NCBI GenBank assembly: GCA_009838515.1
Contig: VXRL01000029.1
Coordinates: 1-61,096, forward strand
Length of the DNA: 61,096 bases
Source: Terriglobia bacterium
Lineage (GTDB): Bacteria > Acidobacteriota > Terriglobia > Bryobacterales > UBA6623
Reading direction: 5' to 3'
Below the pieces are notes generated by a model. The model was not told the DNA's origin. It ran no database searches and saw only the letters and a program-made list of their open reading frames with translations. Shown piece after piece: positions 26,124-35,353 of this stretch; position 1 is the stretch's first letter, and each line of letters starts with the position of its first letter. A program made the translations under genes and the position numbers.

Positions 26124-26828
26124 ATGGCTCGGAGATCTAGGACCAAAGCCGCAGACGAGATTGAAGTCGTCTTCGGATTCAAGCAGGTACTCGGGCTGAT
26201 CCTGTTCAGCGTAGCCGCGCTCGGCTTGGCTTTTGTCGGCGGGGTCGAGCACGGACACAAGCGAGCCCTGCGCGGCGATTCCAGCTTGCTGGCCTTCCTG
26301 GAGAAGGAGGCCGACGCTCATACCGAGCCCGTGGCGATTCCCGACGTCCTGATCGAGCAATTGGAAGAGGAGCGCGCCAAGGTCAAGGCGGCAAGCGAGG
26401 CCAAGCAGTCGGCTGGCAGCGGCCAGCAGCGCCAGCGCATCGAACGCGTCAAGCCCACGGCCGCGGTGAAGGCCCGGCCGACCGCCGAGCAGGCTGCGGC
26501 CGCTGACGCGGCCGCAGAGGAGCCGTCTCCTGACGCCTCGCCGGCGGCGGCCGAGCCGGCAACTGCGGCGCGCGAGCCCGCGTCGCCGCCCAAGGCTGAG
26601 CCCGGCAAGAGGTTGCACTACCAGGTGGCCGCCTTGAACTCGCGCAAGAACGCCAAGGGCCTGGTCGATTGGCTGCGCGCCCAAGGGCTTCCGGGGCACA
26701 TCCAGCCGGCCGGCGACGACGGTCTCTATCGCGTTGTCGTCGGACCGTTTCCCAGCGATCGGGAGGCGGAGTCGGCCAAGGTTCGGCTAGCGCAGGACGG
26801 CTTCGCGGTGATGGTGCGCAGGCTGTAG
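26124..26828 (+). CDS. SPOR-domain membrane protein
   Basis: 234 residues. One membrane helix near 20-38 (LGLILFSVAALGLAFVGGV) follows a short basic cytoplasmic tail. The centre (about 75-160) is a low-complexity Ala/Pro/Glu linker (AAADAAAEEPSPDASPAAAE) that would span the periplasm. The C-terminal 70 residues form a SPOR domain (HYQVAALNSRKNAKGLVDWL to the end), which binds denuded peptidoglycan glycans at the septum. A role in cell division or septal wall remodelling is likely. It is transcribed alone and convergent with rsgA. Confidence 0.88.
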   Translation: MARRSRTKAADEIEVVFGFKQVLGLILFSVAALGLAFVGGVEHGHKRALRGDSSLLAFLEKEADAHTEPVAIPDVLIEQLEEERAKVKAASEAKQSAGSGQQRQRIERVKPTAAVKARPTAEQAAAADAAAEEPSPDASPAAAEPATAAREPASPPKAEPGKRLHYQVAALNSRKNAKGLVDWLRAQGLPGHIQPAGDDGLYRVVVGPFPSDREAESAKVRLAQDGFAVMVRRL

Positions 26829-26843
26829 GGGGCTCCGGCCGCC

Positions 26844-27812
26844 TCAGTCCGCACCCGAGCGCCGTTCTGCAATGCTGCGCTGCAGGTCTTCCTGCTCTCG
26901 GCGCAATTCTAGGAAGCTGGCGAGGCGGCCAGGGTCGATCGATCCATCTTGCTCTGCGGCCCGGATGGAGCAGCCGGGCTCGCTCTGGTGGCGGCAGTCG
27001 CGGTAGTGGCAGGCCTGCCCCAGCCTGGAGATCTCGGGGAACACTTGGTCGACGACCTCCGGGCTGCTCCACGGATACAGCTCGCGGATGCCGGGCATAT
27101 CCATCAGCAGGCAGCCCTTCGGATGCACAACCAGCTCGCGCCGCGTGGTCGTGTGCCGCCCACGATTGTCCTGGATTCTGACGCTGCCGATCGCGAGCTG
27201 CTCTGACCGCAGCATCGCGTTGATCAGCGAAGACTTGCCCGCACCGGACGGCCCTGCGAGCGCGATCGTCCCACGCTCCGGGAGCAGGTCTTCGAGGGCG
27301 CCCACGCCCTCGCCCGTCGTGACGCTGGTCGCGATCACCGGGTAGCGGGGATCCGCATTGCGCAGCGTTCTGGCGACTGCGTCGGGAGTGGGACACTGGT
27401 CTGCTTTGTTGAGCACGATCAATGGCGTGGCGCCGCTGGACAGCACGCTCGTCAGGTAGCGTTCTATCTGCCTGGGCCGCAATTCCCGGTCCAGGGCCGC
27501 CACGATCACGGCGACATCGATGTTTGCCGCCAGGACTTGGCGCTTGGCGGCATGGCCCGGACGGTTGCGAGCCAGCGCATTGCGCCTTGCCAAGATCTTG
27601 GAAGCGATCCGCCTCTTCGGATCGAACAGCACCCAGTCGCCGACCGCTGCCGCGCCAACATTTCGCGGAAGGCTCACAGGGACGGTTCGGCCCGTTGCGA
27701 ACACATCGACTTTCCTCGCCGTCGCCAGCCGAACGCGTCCGGTCTCTGCGCCGGGCGGGCCGGGCAGCTGCCGCTGGAAGAACGGCCCCCAGCCATAAGC
27801 GTCGAGGCTCAT
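26844..27812 (-). CDS. rsgA: Ribosome small-subunit-dependent GTPase RsgA
   Basis: 322 residues from ATG 27812, which overlaps the folD stop (ATGA); the longer frame to 28154 is a shadow inside folD. An N-terminal OB domain is followed by the circularly permuted GTPase: G4 VLNKADQ near 140, G1 GPSGAGKSSLINAM near 191 and G3 DMPGIRE near 235. The C-terminal zinc motif is C-H-Y-R-D-C-R-H with a later C (SEPGCSI). It helps mature the 30S subunit. Confidence 0.96.
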   Translation of the reverse strand: MSLDAYGWGPFFQRQLPGPPGAETGRVRLATARKVDVFATGRTVPVSLPRNVGAAAVGDWVLFDPKRRIASKILARRNALARNRPGHAAKRQVLAANIDVAVIVAALDRELRPRQIERYLTSVLSSGATPLIVLNKADQCPTPDAVARTLRNADPRYPVIATSVTTGEGVGALEDLLPERGTIALAGPSGAGKSSLINAMLRSEQLAIGSVRIQDNRGRHTTTRRELVVHPKGCLLMDMPGIRELYPWSSPEVVDQVFPEISRLGQACHYRDCRHQSEPGCSIRAAEQDGSIDPGRLASFLELRREQEDLQRSIAERRSGAD

Positions 27813-28747
27813 GCCCGCATGGGTACGTCGGCAGGGGTGCGCCGACTGGCTGCGGCCAGGGTGTTGGACATCAACATCGCGATCGTCAACGGCCCGACCC
27901 CGCCGGGCACCGGCGTGAAGGCGGAGGCGCGCTGGATCACGTCGCCCGGATGGACGTCTCCTACGAGGACGCTGCCGGCCTTGTCGAATCGCTCCAGCCG
28001 CCGGGGGTCGTGCGCGAAGAGGCGATGCACCGTGGCCGCATCCTCCAAGCGGTTGATCCCGACATCGAGCACCACCGCCCCGTCGCCGATGTGTTCCCGC
28101 GTCAGCATGGCCGGCCTTCCGGCCGCGGCCACGAGGATCTCGGCCCGCCGGCAAACCGCGGGCAGATCGGGAGTCCGAGAGTGGCAGATGGTGACCGTGG
28201 CGTGCTCGGCCAGCAGCAGCAGCGCGGCCGGCTTGCCCACGATGTTGCTACGACCGACGACGACCGCATGGCGGCCCTTGATCTGAATTTGGCTGCGCTT
28301 GAGGATTTCAATGAGGCCGCGCGGCGTGCATGGTGCGAGGCAAGACTGCCCGCTCGCCAGCTTGCCTGCGTTGACGGGATGGAATCCGTCGACGTCCTTC
28401 TCCGGGGAGACACACGCGAGCACGCGCTGGGCGTCTACGTGACCAGGCAGCGGCAGCTGGACTAGGATGCCATCGATCTCGTCGCGCCCGTTGAGCTCCT
28501 CGACCACGGCCACCAGTTCCGGCGTCGTGGTTTCGGTAGGCAGGCGCAAGGTTTCAGAGTGTGCCCCGATGCGGTCGCAGGCGCGGATCTTGTTCCGGAC
28601 GTAGATCTTGGAGGCCGGATCCTCGCCGACCAAGACGGCCGCAAGGCCCGGCCGAACGCCGTAACGCGCGGCTCGCTCGACCCGTGAAGCCAACTCCGCT
28701 AGGACGCTGTCGCGGATTGCGTTGCCATCCAGAATGCGCGCGGCCAT
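27809..28747 (-). CDS. folD: Bifunctional methylenetetrahydrofolate dehydrogenase / cyclohydrolase
   Basis: 312 residues, slightly longer than the usual 285-300. Conserved segments include YVRNKIRACDRIGAHSE (catalytic Lys), GILVQLPLPGHVD, DGFHPVNAGKL and the NADP-binding VVGRSNIVGKPAALLLL. GGVGPLTIAMLMSNTL closes the domain. It interconverts 5,10-methylene- and 10-formyl-tetrahydrofolate in the cytosol. It is transcribed just ahead of rsgA with an ATGA overlap. Confidence 0.97.
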   Translation of the reverse strand: MAARILDGNAIRDSVLAELASRVERAARYGVRPGLAAVLVGEDPASKIYVRNKIRACDRIGAHSETLRLPTETTTPELVAVVEELNGRDEIDGILVQLPLPGHVDAQRVLACVSPEKDVDGFHPVNAGKLASGQSCLAPCTPRGLIEILKRSQIQIKGRHAVVVGRSNIVGKPAALLLLAEHATVTICHSRTPDLPAVCRRAEILVAAAGRPAMLTREHIGDGAVVLDVGINRLEDAATVHRLFAHDPRRLERFDKAGSVLVGDVHPGDVIQRASAFTPVPGGVGPLTIAMLMSNTLAAASRRTPADVPMRA

Positions 28748-28999
28748 GCCGAAGAGTGAATCTTATCAGACCGCCCCGGACATGCGGCGTGGCGCAGTCC
28801 GGCAGCGCCGCCGCCCTCGATGTCGCGGCACGCCCCGGCCGCGCTTCCTGTCGGCCCCGGGCGATGCTGCTTCGGACGGCGCGCGCGCATTCCCGAACGG
28901 CAGCGAGAATTCTGTTCAACTCGGGAGTGTTCCTGTGCTCTTCTGGTAATAGGGAGCACCTCGATGGGCGTGCTGCCGACACACGCGGCGATCGGATAG

Positions 29000-30454
29000 A
29001 TGAATTTCAACTCCTACGACACGGAAGGATTCTACGACGAGATATTCCATGCCGATGGCACGCCGCGCGGCAGGTTCGGCCTCCTCGTGGACCGGATCAA
29101 CTCCCTCCCCGAGGGGGACTTCCAGCGACGGCAGCGCGCCGCCGAGCGCAATCTGATGCACATGGGCATCACGTTCAACGTCTACGGGGATGACCGCGGC
29201 CAGGAGAAGATCTTCCCGTTCGACCTCGTGCCGCGCCTGGTCACAGCCGAGGAGTGGGAGTGGATCGATCGTGGCCTGCGGCAGCGCATCCACGCGTTGA
29301 ACCTGTTCATCGACGACATTTACCACGACCGGAAGGTCATCAGAGACGGTGTCATTCCGGAAGAGATCGTCCTCTCTGCCCAAGGCTTCCGTGAGCAGTG
29401 CATCGGGCTGCAGCCGCCGCAGGGCGTTTGGTGCCACGTCACAGGCACCGACCTGGTTCGCGACTCCGCCGGACAGATCTACGTCCTAGAAGACAACCTG
29501 CGGGTTCCCTCCGGTGTGTCCTACCTGCTGCAGAACCGCGCGGTGCTAAAGCAGACGTTTCCGAAGGTCTTCCGCGGATTGGGGGTGCGCTTGGTGGCGG
29601 ACTACCCCGGCCGGTTGCTCGCCATGCTCGAGGACGTGGCGCCACCGGACGCCGAGCGGCTGCAGGTGGCGGTCGTGACGCCGGGCCCCTTCAACTCGGC
29701 CTATTTCGAACACTCGTTCCTCGCCCAGCAAATGGGCGTCGAGTTGGTGGAGGGGCGGGACTTGGTCGTCGAAGACGACACGGTCTACATGCGGACCACC
29801 GCCGGCTTGGAGCGTGTCCACGTCATCTATCGCCGCATAGACGATGACTTCCTTGACCCACAGGTGTTTCGCCCCGACTCCTTGCTCGGCGTTCCCGGAG
29901 TCATGGATGCGTACCGCAAGGGTCGAGTTACGCTGGTGAATGCGCCCGGCACGGGCGTAGCCGACGACAAGGTGATCTACGCCTACGTGCCGCAGATCAT
30001 CCGCTACTACTTGGGCGAGGACATCATCATTCCCAACGTGCCGACGTACATGTGTTGGGATCCGCAGCAGCGCCAGCACGTGCTGGAAAACATCGATCGG
30101 CTGGTAGTCAAGCCCGCGAACGAGTCGGGCGGCTACGGGCTGCTCATCGGCCCGCACGCCAGCGAGCGCGAGCACGAAGAGTTCCGGCAGAGGATCCTTG
30201 CGAACAGCCGCAACTACATCGCCCAGACCACGCTGTCGTTATCGCGCGTGCCTACCTTGGTGGAGGGCCGCTTTGAAGGCCGCCACGTCGATCTTCGGCC
30301 GTTCATCCTGTACGGGCGCGAGATCTTCGTGCTGCCGGGCGGCCTGACCCGAGTGGCCTTGCGCAAGGGGTCCTTAGTCGTGAATTCATCGCAAGGCGGG
30401 GGGAGCAAGGACACGTGGGTGCTGGCTTCGGCCAAGGACACCGCAGCCGCGTAG
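29000..30454 (+). CDS. Circularly permuted ATP-grasp type 2 protein (DUF404/DUF407)
   Basis: 484 residues. Family signatures are [20 protein letters not shown] near the start, the central [17 protein letters not shown] and [17 protein letters not shown], and [13 protein letters not shown]. The family is predicted to form an amide or peptide bond with ATP. It is the first gene of a four-gene plus-strand set (ATP-grasp, alpha-E, Anbu peptidase, transglutaminase) that recurs across bacteria and has been proposed to make and handle a peptide-like tag. The product of the reaction is not known. Confidence 0.93.
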   Translation: MNFNSYDTEGFYDEIFHADGTPRGRFGLLVDRINSLPEGDFQRRQRAAERNLMHMGITFNVYGDDRGQEKIFPFDLVPRLVTAEEWEWIDRGLRQRIHALNLFIDDIYHDRKVIRDGVIPEEIVLSAQGFREQCIGLQPPQGVWCHVTGTDLVRDSAGQIYVLEDNLRVPSGVSYLLQNRAVLKQTFPKVFRGLGVRLVADYPGRLLAMLEDVAPPDAERLQVAVVTPGPFNSAYFEHSFLAQQMGVELVEGRDLVVEDDTVYMRTTAGLERVHVIYRRIDDDFLDPQVFRPDSLLGVPGVMDAYRKGRVTLVNAPGTGVADDKVIYAYVPQIIRYYLGEDIIIPNVPTYMCWDPQQRQHVLENIDRLVVKPANESGGYGLLIGPHASEREHEEFRQRILANSRNYIAQTTLSLSRVPTLVEGRFEGRHVDLRPFILYGREIFVLPGGLTRVALRKGSLVVNSSQGGGSKDTWVLASAKDTAAA

Positions 30455-30506
30455 TCGCGCTTGGCTGCGCACGGGCGGGGATGTTCGAAGAGCCGGGACA
30501 CGAGAG

Positions 30507-31484
30507 ATGCTGAGCCGCGTCGCAGAGTCTGTCTATTGGATGAGTCGCTATATCGAGCGCGCCGAGAATGTGGCCCGATTGGTCGAGGTCAATGAGCACC
30601 TAATGCTCGACCTGCCGGCTGGCCTGCCGCAGCAGTGGGGCCCCTTGGTCGAGATCACTGGCGACGCCGAAGCGTTCCACCGGGCCTACAGCGCCGCGGA
30701 CCAAGAAGAGGTGTGCTGGTTCCTGACCTTCGACCCCAACAATCCCAACTCCATCATCTCGTCGTTGCGGGCCGCGCGCGAGAACGCCCGCTCGATCCGC
30801 GAGATCCTCTCGGCAGCAGTTTGGGGCGAGATCAACGAGGCGTATCTGTATGTCGAAAACCAGGCCAATACCAGCAACGAACTGTCGTACGACTTCCTCC
30901 GCCACGTCGTGCGCGCCAGCCACGGCGTTGAGGGAGCGACCAACGCAACCCTGTCTCACTCCGAAGCATGGCACTTCAGTCGCATCGGGCGCCTCCTAGA
31001 GCGTGCGGACAAGACCACGCGTATCGTCGACATCCGCTATTTCATGCTCTTGCCCACGCCTGCCGACGTAGGCAGCCCCACGGACGACTTGCACTGGACG
31101 GCAGTCCTGCAGTCTGTGAGCGCCCTGGAGATGTACCGACAGCGGCACGGCATGGTCCGGCTGGACAGGACGGCCGAATTCTTGATCTTGGATCCGGAGT
31201 TTCCGAGGTCCGTGCGGAATTGCCTGCGACGTGCTGACGAGTCGCTCCACGCCATCACCGGTACGCGGCCGGGAACCTTTCGCAATTTGGCCGAGCGCCG
31301 ACTGGGCCGGCTCGCGTCGAGCCTTGACTATACTGCTGTAGATGAGGTGATCATTGCGGGCCTGCACGAGTTTCTGGACCAGTTGCAGGTCGGTCTCAAT
31401 GAGGTTGGCGCCGCCCTGCAGAGTTCCTTCTTCGCCCCGCGGGTCGCGAGCAGGGCCGGTTCAGCGGGGGCTGCCGTGACATGA
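30507..31484 (+). CDS. Alpha-E domain protein
   Basis: 325 residues of mainly helical sequence. The start MLSRVAESVYWMSRYIERAE is the signature of the alpha-E family, which is always found next to the CP-ATP-grasp protein, sometimes fused to it. LWTAVLQ-like and FLILDPEFPRSVRNCLRRAD segments are also typical. There is no signal peptide. The biochemical role is unknown; a partner or substrate-binding role for the ATP-grasp enzyme is proposed from genome context. Its stop overlaps the Anbu start (ATGA). Confidence 0.93.
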   Translation: MLSRVAESVYWMSRYIERAENVARLVEVNEHLMLDLPAGLPQQWGPLVEITGDAEAFHRAYSAADQEEVCWFLTFDPNNPNSIISSLRAARENARSIREILSAAVWGEINEAYLYVENQANTSNELSYDFLRHVVRASHGVEGATNATLSHSEAWHFSRIGRLLERADKTTRIVDIRYFMLLPTPADVGSPTDDLHWTAVLQSVSALEMYRQRHGMVRLDRTAEFLILDPEFPRSVRNCLRRADESLHAITGTRPGTFRNLAERRLGRLASSLDYTAVDEVIIAGLHEFLDQLQVGLNEVGAALQSSFFAPRVASRAGSAGAAVT

Positions 31485-32236
31485 CGTTCTGCCTCGGAAT
31501 CAACGTGCAAGACGGCTTGGTCGGAATCGCCGATACCAGGCTGACATCGGGCAACGAGTGCCTGACCGCCCGAAAGGTCACCAGCTACGAAACAGACGGA
31601 GGCGCGCTCTTTGTCATGACATCGGGGCTGCGCTCCATACGGGACAAGGCGCTCACGTACTTTGAAGAGGCGCTGGCCGATAGCGAGGAGCCCTTTACCA
31701 AGCTCTACCAAGTCGTCAACCTCTTTACCGACCAGGTGCGCCGCGTGTCGGGCGAGGACAAGCAGCCACTGGCGGATGGAGGGCTGTCGTTCGACATGAA
31801 GGCGTTGATCGGCGGTCAGATGAGGGACGACCAGAGGCACAAGCTGTACCTGGTCTATCCGGAGGGCAATTGGGTCGACACGGGCCGGGCGACACCGTAT
31901 CACGTGATCGGCTCGACCGGGTATGGCAAGCCGATCCTCGACCGCACGCTGACATACTCAGACTCGATGCGGCACGCCTTCAAGGCGGGCTGCCTAGCGT
32001 TCGACTCCACCCGCATTAGCGCGGCCGATGTCGACTTTCCCATCGATGTGGTGCTGTATGCGCCGAATTCGTTCCGCATCGTCGAGCACCGCTTCCAGAA
32101 GGACGACCTTGCCGCAATCTCAAACTGGTGGCAGGAGCACTTGCGCATCACGATGCGCGACTTGCCCGGGGAGTGGCTGGAGGAGGCCTTTGCCAAGCTG
32201 ACCCCGAACGGCGACGGCGAGAGCGGTCCGTCCTGA
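31481..32236 (+). CDS. Anbu-type proteasome-related peptidase
   Basis: 251 residues of the Ntn-hydrolase fold. The N-terminus MTFCLGINVQDGLVGIADTR gives a Thr2 nucleophile once Met is removed, with the Asp of IADTRLTSG and a Lys in LTARKVTSY completing the expected active site. It is longer than HslV (about 175), which fits Anbu (ancestral beta subunit, also called BPH). Anbu forms open helical rings; its substrates are unknown. It is coupled to the alpha-E gene upstream and followed 20 bases later by a transglutaminase. Confidence 0.9.
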   Translation: MTFCLGINVQDGLVGIADTRLTSGNECLTARKVTSYETDGGALFVMTSGLRSIRDKALTYFEEALADSEEPFTKLYQVVNLFTDQVRRVSGEDKQPLADGGLSFDMKALIGGQMRDDQRHKLYLVYPEGNWVDTGRATPYHVIGSTGYGKPILDRTLTYSDSMRHAFKAGCLAFDSTRISAADVDFPIDVVLYAPNSFRIVEHRFQKDDLAAISNWWQEHLRITMRDLPGEWLEEAFAKLTPNGDGESGPS

Positions 32237-32256
32237 TTCCCGCGGCAGCCCCGAGC

Positions 32257-33108
32257 ATGCGCTTCGTTGCGAGCCACACGACGCGGTTTCGCTATAGCGC
32301 GCCGGTATATTTGGAGCCGCACGTTATTCGACTTAGGCCTAGGTGCGACAGCTTCCAGCGCCTGCTGCGATACCGGCTCAAGGTGACGCCGGAGCCGGAA
32401 TTGCTCAGCGAAGCCTTGGATGTCGAGGGCAACGTCGTTGCGCATGCGTGGTTCTCCGGCCTGACACAGGCGCTGCACGTCACCAGCGAGTTCGAGGTCG
32501 AAACGCTGCGGATCAACCCGTTCGACTACTTGGTCATTGGCGATGGCGCGGGAAGGCTGCCCTTCGAGTATTCCGAGGCCGTGCGCGATCGCCTCGCACC
32601 ATCGCTGGCGCGGCCGGCCGGGGCCGACCCTGCTGTCGACGAGTTCATGCGCCCGATCCTCGCTCAATCCGGGCGCCAGCCGCTGGCGTTCCTCAGCGCA
32701 CTTAATCAGGCGATTCACGAATCACACGCGGTAACCGTGCGCGAGCATGGTGAGCCGTTGCTGCCCGCGCAGACTCTGGCCGCCGAGCGAGTTGCATGTC
32801 GTGACCTCGCCGTCCTATTCACGGACTGTTGCCGTGCCGTAGGCTTCGCCGCCCGATTCGTGAGCGGCTACCAAGAGGAAGGACCTGGCGCTCGATTCAT
32901 GCACGCTTGGGCCGAGGTGTACCTGCCGGGCGGGGGCTGGCGTGGCTACGACCCCACACAGGGCTTGGCCGTAGCCGGCCGGCATGTAGCGGTGGCGGCC
33001 GGGAGCTCGGCTTCCGATGCAAGCCCCATACAAGGCACCTTCCGGGGGGACGCCGAGGCCGCGCCGCTAAAGGCCGATATTCGAATCAGCCGATCCGAAA
33101 AGGGCTAG
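32257..33108 (+). CDS. Transglutaminase-like cysteine protease
   Basis: 283 residues from ATG 32257; the open frame extends back into the Anbu gene but the N-terminus MRFVASHTTRFRYSAPVYLE is the family start. An N-terminal beta domain (1-140) precedes the transglutaminase core: Cys in ERVACRDLAVLF, His in FMHAWAEVYL and Asp in YDPTQGLAV. These are the full catalytic triad. With the CP-ATP-grasp, alpha-E and Anbu genes it completes the cluster and probably cleaves or forms the amide bond made by the ATP-grasp enzyme. Confidence 0.92.
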   Translation: MRFVASHTTRFRYSAPVYLEPHVIRLRPRCDSFQRLLRYRLKVTPEPELLSEALDVEGNVVAHAWFSGLTQALHVTSEFEVETLRINPFDYLVIGDGAGRLPFEYSEAVRDRLAPSLARPAGADPAVDEFMRPILAQSGRQPLAFLSALNQAIHESHAVTVREHGEPLLPAQTLAAERVACRDLAVLFTDCCRAVGFAARFVSGYQEEGPGARFMHAWAEVYLPGGGWRGYDPTQGLAVAGRHVAVAAGSSASDASPIQGTFRGDAEAAPLKADIRISRSEKG

Positions 33109-33244
33109 CCGGACGGCACGGCCGAGTATCGCGGCGGGGTCTCCGACGTGATACGGCACCGCGCCGCCCGCGCTACGGGGCTCCATGGCCGAGGGTTGAC
33201 CGCGCCAAGTAAGGAAGCCACCGGTCCCGTGTCGAATCGGCGAG

Positions 33245-33250
33245 TAGAAT
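33245..33250 (+). promoter_or_regulatory. -10 element for a leaderless transcript
   Basis: TAGAAT (5 of 6 matches) ends eight nucleotides before GTG 33259. The intervening agacctcc is not complementary enough to 16S rRNA to act as a ribosome site. Confidence 0.4.
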
Positions 33251-33258
33251 AGACCTCC

Positions 33259-34998
33259 GTGGCCACTTCAGATTCTCGCGCTCCGAGAGCGATTCGCTAC
33301 CAGCCCGACGAAAGCCCGCCTGCTGCGCTCTCGCTTGGCTTGGGAATGCAGTACGCGCTGCTCAGCATCAGCGGCATCGTACTCACGCCCGCGGTCGTGA
33401 TTCGGTCGGCCGGCGCGGGCGAAGACTACCTGTTGTGGGCCGTGTTTGCAGGCCTCGTCGTGTGTGGCGTCAGCACGCTCATCCAGGCCAGAAAGGTCGG
33501 GCGTATCGGTGCTGGCTATATCCTGCTGATGGGGACCTCGGGAGCCTTCATCGCGGTCTCGGTATCCGCGTTGGTCGAGGGCGGGCCGGGCTTGCTGGCG
33601 GCGCTGGTGATCGCGTCCTCGCTGTTCCAGTTCCTGCTCGCCTCGCATCTTTCGCTGCTTCGGCGCGTCATCACTCCGCTCGTGGCTGGTACGGTCATCA
33701 TGCTGATCGCCGTCACAATCGTTCCGATTCTGTTCGAAATGTTGGCGAAGGTGCCCGAGGGAACTCCCGCGGCTGGCGCTCCGGCTTGCGCCGGCGCGAC
33801 GTTCGTCACGACTACCGCGCTGGCCCTGCTTGCCTCGGGAGCCTGGCGGCTGTGGGCTCCCGTAATCGGCGTGGGGGTAGGCTGTGTCGTCGCGTCGTTC
33901 TACGGGTTGTACGACACTTCGATGGTCGCCGCTGCTCCGTGGATAGGCCTGCCGACAGCGGGTTGGCCCGGGATAGATCTGAGTTTCGACGCATCGTTCT
34001 GGGCGCTGTTGCCGCTCTTCGTCTTGGTGACGGTCGTTGGTGCCATCGAAACGATCGGGGATGCCATTGGTATCCAGCAGGTGTCCTGGCGCGAGCCGCG
34101 CGCCACTGACTTTCGGGCCGTGCAGGGGGCAGTGGCGGCCGATGGACTGGGCAACCTCCTGTCGGGCCTGACGTGCACCGTGCCCAACACCACGTATTCC
34201 TCGAGCGTGGCCATCACCGAGCTGACCGGCGTTGCGGCGCGCTCGGTGGGCGTTTGCATCGGAGGCCTGTTCGTAGCCGCTGCGTTCATTCCGAAGCTCG
34301 CGGCGATTATCCTCGCGATCCCGGACCCGGTCGTGTCGGCCTACGTGCTGGTGCTGTTGGCGATACTCTTCGCACTGGGTATTCGTATCGCGATCAAGGA
34401 CGGCCTGGACTACCGCAAGAGTGTCGTCGTTGGAGTCGCCTTCTGGCTCGGTGTCGGGTTCCAAAACCAGCAGATCTTTGCCGACAGCTTAGGTGAGCTC
34501 GGTGCATCGATCCTGGGCAATGGCATGACGGCCGGCGGCCTGGCCGCAGTCTTGATGGTCGTTGCGATGCAATTGACCAAGCCGAAGCGGCTCACGCTTA
34601 AGACAACCTTGACGGCCAAGTCGCTGCCGGGGGTCGATTCGTTCCTGAGCGAGTTCGCCGAGAAGCGGCGCTGGGACGACGAATCCGCGAACCGCCTGCG
34701 TGCCGCCGGGGAAGAGGCGATCCTGAGCCTGCTGCCAGAAGATGAGGACGGGGAGTCCGGAGATCCTCCGAAGCACTTGCTCTTGGCTCTGTCCGGTGAT
34801 CGCAATGCTGCGGAGATGGAGTTGATGGCCTCGACGGCGGAAGAGAATATCGAGGACCGTATTGCGCTGCTGGGCCGCTGGGCGGACCAAGGCGGCGAAG
34901 AGCCGATCTCCCTGAGGCTGTTGCGGCACTATGCCAGTTCGGTGCGCCACCAGCAATACCACGACATCGACATCGTCACCGTGCGCGTAGAGAATTAG
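33259..34998 (+). CDS. NCS2 xanthine/uracil permease with a kinase-like C-terminal domain
   Basis: 579 residues. The first 440 form an NCS2 (solute carrier 23) nucleobase permease with about 12-14 membrane helices; DAIGIQQVSWREP and GLGNLLSGLTCTVPNTTYSS are the conserved helix 8-10 region. About 130 residues then continue in the cytosol, past the usual end of the family. This tail (AAGEEAILSLLPED, STAEENIEDRIALL, SLRLLRHYASSVRHQQYHD) resembles an RsbW-type HATPase domain, but the N-box Asn is not obvious. It may sense or modulate transport. The gene stands alone. GTG 33259 is preferred from the -10 position. Confidence 0.88.
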   Translation: MATSDSRAPRAIRYQPDESPPAALSLGLGMQYALLSISGIVLTPAVVIRSAGAGEDYLLWAVFAGLVVCGVSTLIQARKVGRIGAGYILLMGTSGAFIAVSVSALVEGGPGLLAALVIASSLFQFLLASHLSLLRRVITPLVAGTVIMLIAVTIVPILFEMLAKVPEGTPAAGAPACAGATFVTTTALALLASGAWRLWAPVIGVGVGCVVASFYGLYDTSMVAAAPWIGLPTAGWPGIDLSFDASFWALLPLFVLVTVVGAIETIGDAIGIQQVSWREPRATDFRAVQGAVAADGLGNLLSGLTCTVPNTTYSSSVAITELTGVAARSVGVCIGGLFVAAAFIPKLAAIILAIPDPVVSAYVLVLLAILFALGIRIAIKDGLDYRKSVVVGVAFWLGVGFQNQQIFADSLGELGASILGNGMTAGGLAAVLMVVAMQLTKPKRLTLKTTLTAKSLPGVDSFLSEFAEKRRWDDESANRLRAAGEEAILSLLPEDEDGESGDPPKHLLLALSGDRNAAEMELMASTAEENIEDRIALLGRWADQGGEEPISLRLLRHYASSVRHQQYHDIDIVTVRVEN

Positions 34999-35353
34999 AG
35001 CGGTCGGGTAGGCGTTGAAGCCCCGGCTTGCCGGAGGCGAGCATTCCGGCTGTGACCGTCGCAAGTCGTCTGCCAGAACTACGGCCGAGCGAGTCTCCGG
35101 GACCACGCCCCTGGCAACACCGGGCGTTCAGATCTGGAACCAGTGATTCCGACAGGTTGATATCGCACCGAGGGACGACTGTCTCGCTCGCGGGCTTCCC
35201 CGCCAGCGCCCGAGAGTTGTCGCCGGAGCGCCGGCCACAGCGTGCGGATGCTGCGTTTTCACGTGCCGGAGAGCTGCGGTCGAGGCGGCGGCGCGCTGCG
35301 CTATCGTAGAACAGCGAACGGGCCATGCTCGGCTCGCGGAGCAGCCCTAGCCT
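34999..35353. other. Intergenic stretch, nothing recognised
   Basis: About 355 nt between the permease and recD2, GC-rich. The open frames here show no family resemblance. No hairpin with a T-tract is seen. The recD2 start (GTG 35354) follows gccctagcct, which offers at best a weak -10 match. Confidence 0.4.

Noticed and set aside
28781..28830. tRNA-like D-arm sequence (GTGGCGCAGTCCGGCAGCGC) between folD and the ATP-grasp gene
   Set aside because: The D arm looks right, but there is no proper anticodon arm, T arm or acceptor; in such GC-rich DNA it may be chance or a faint remnant.
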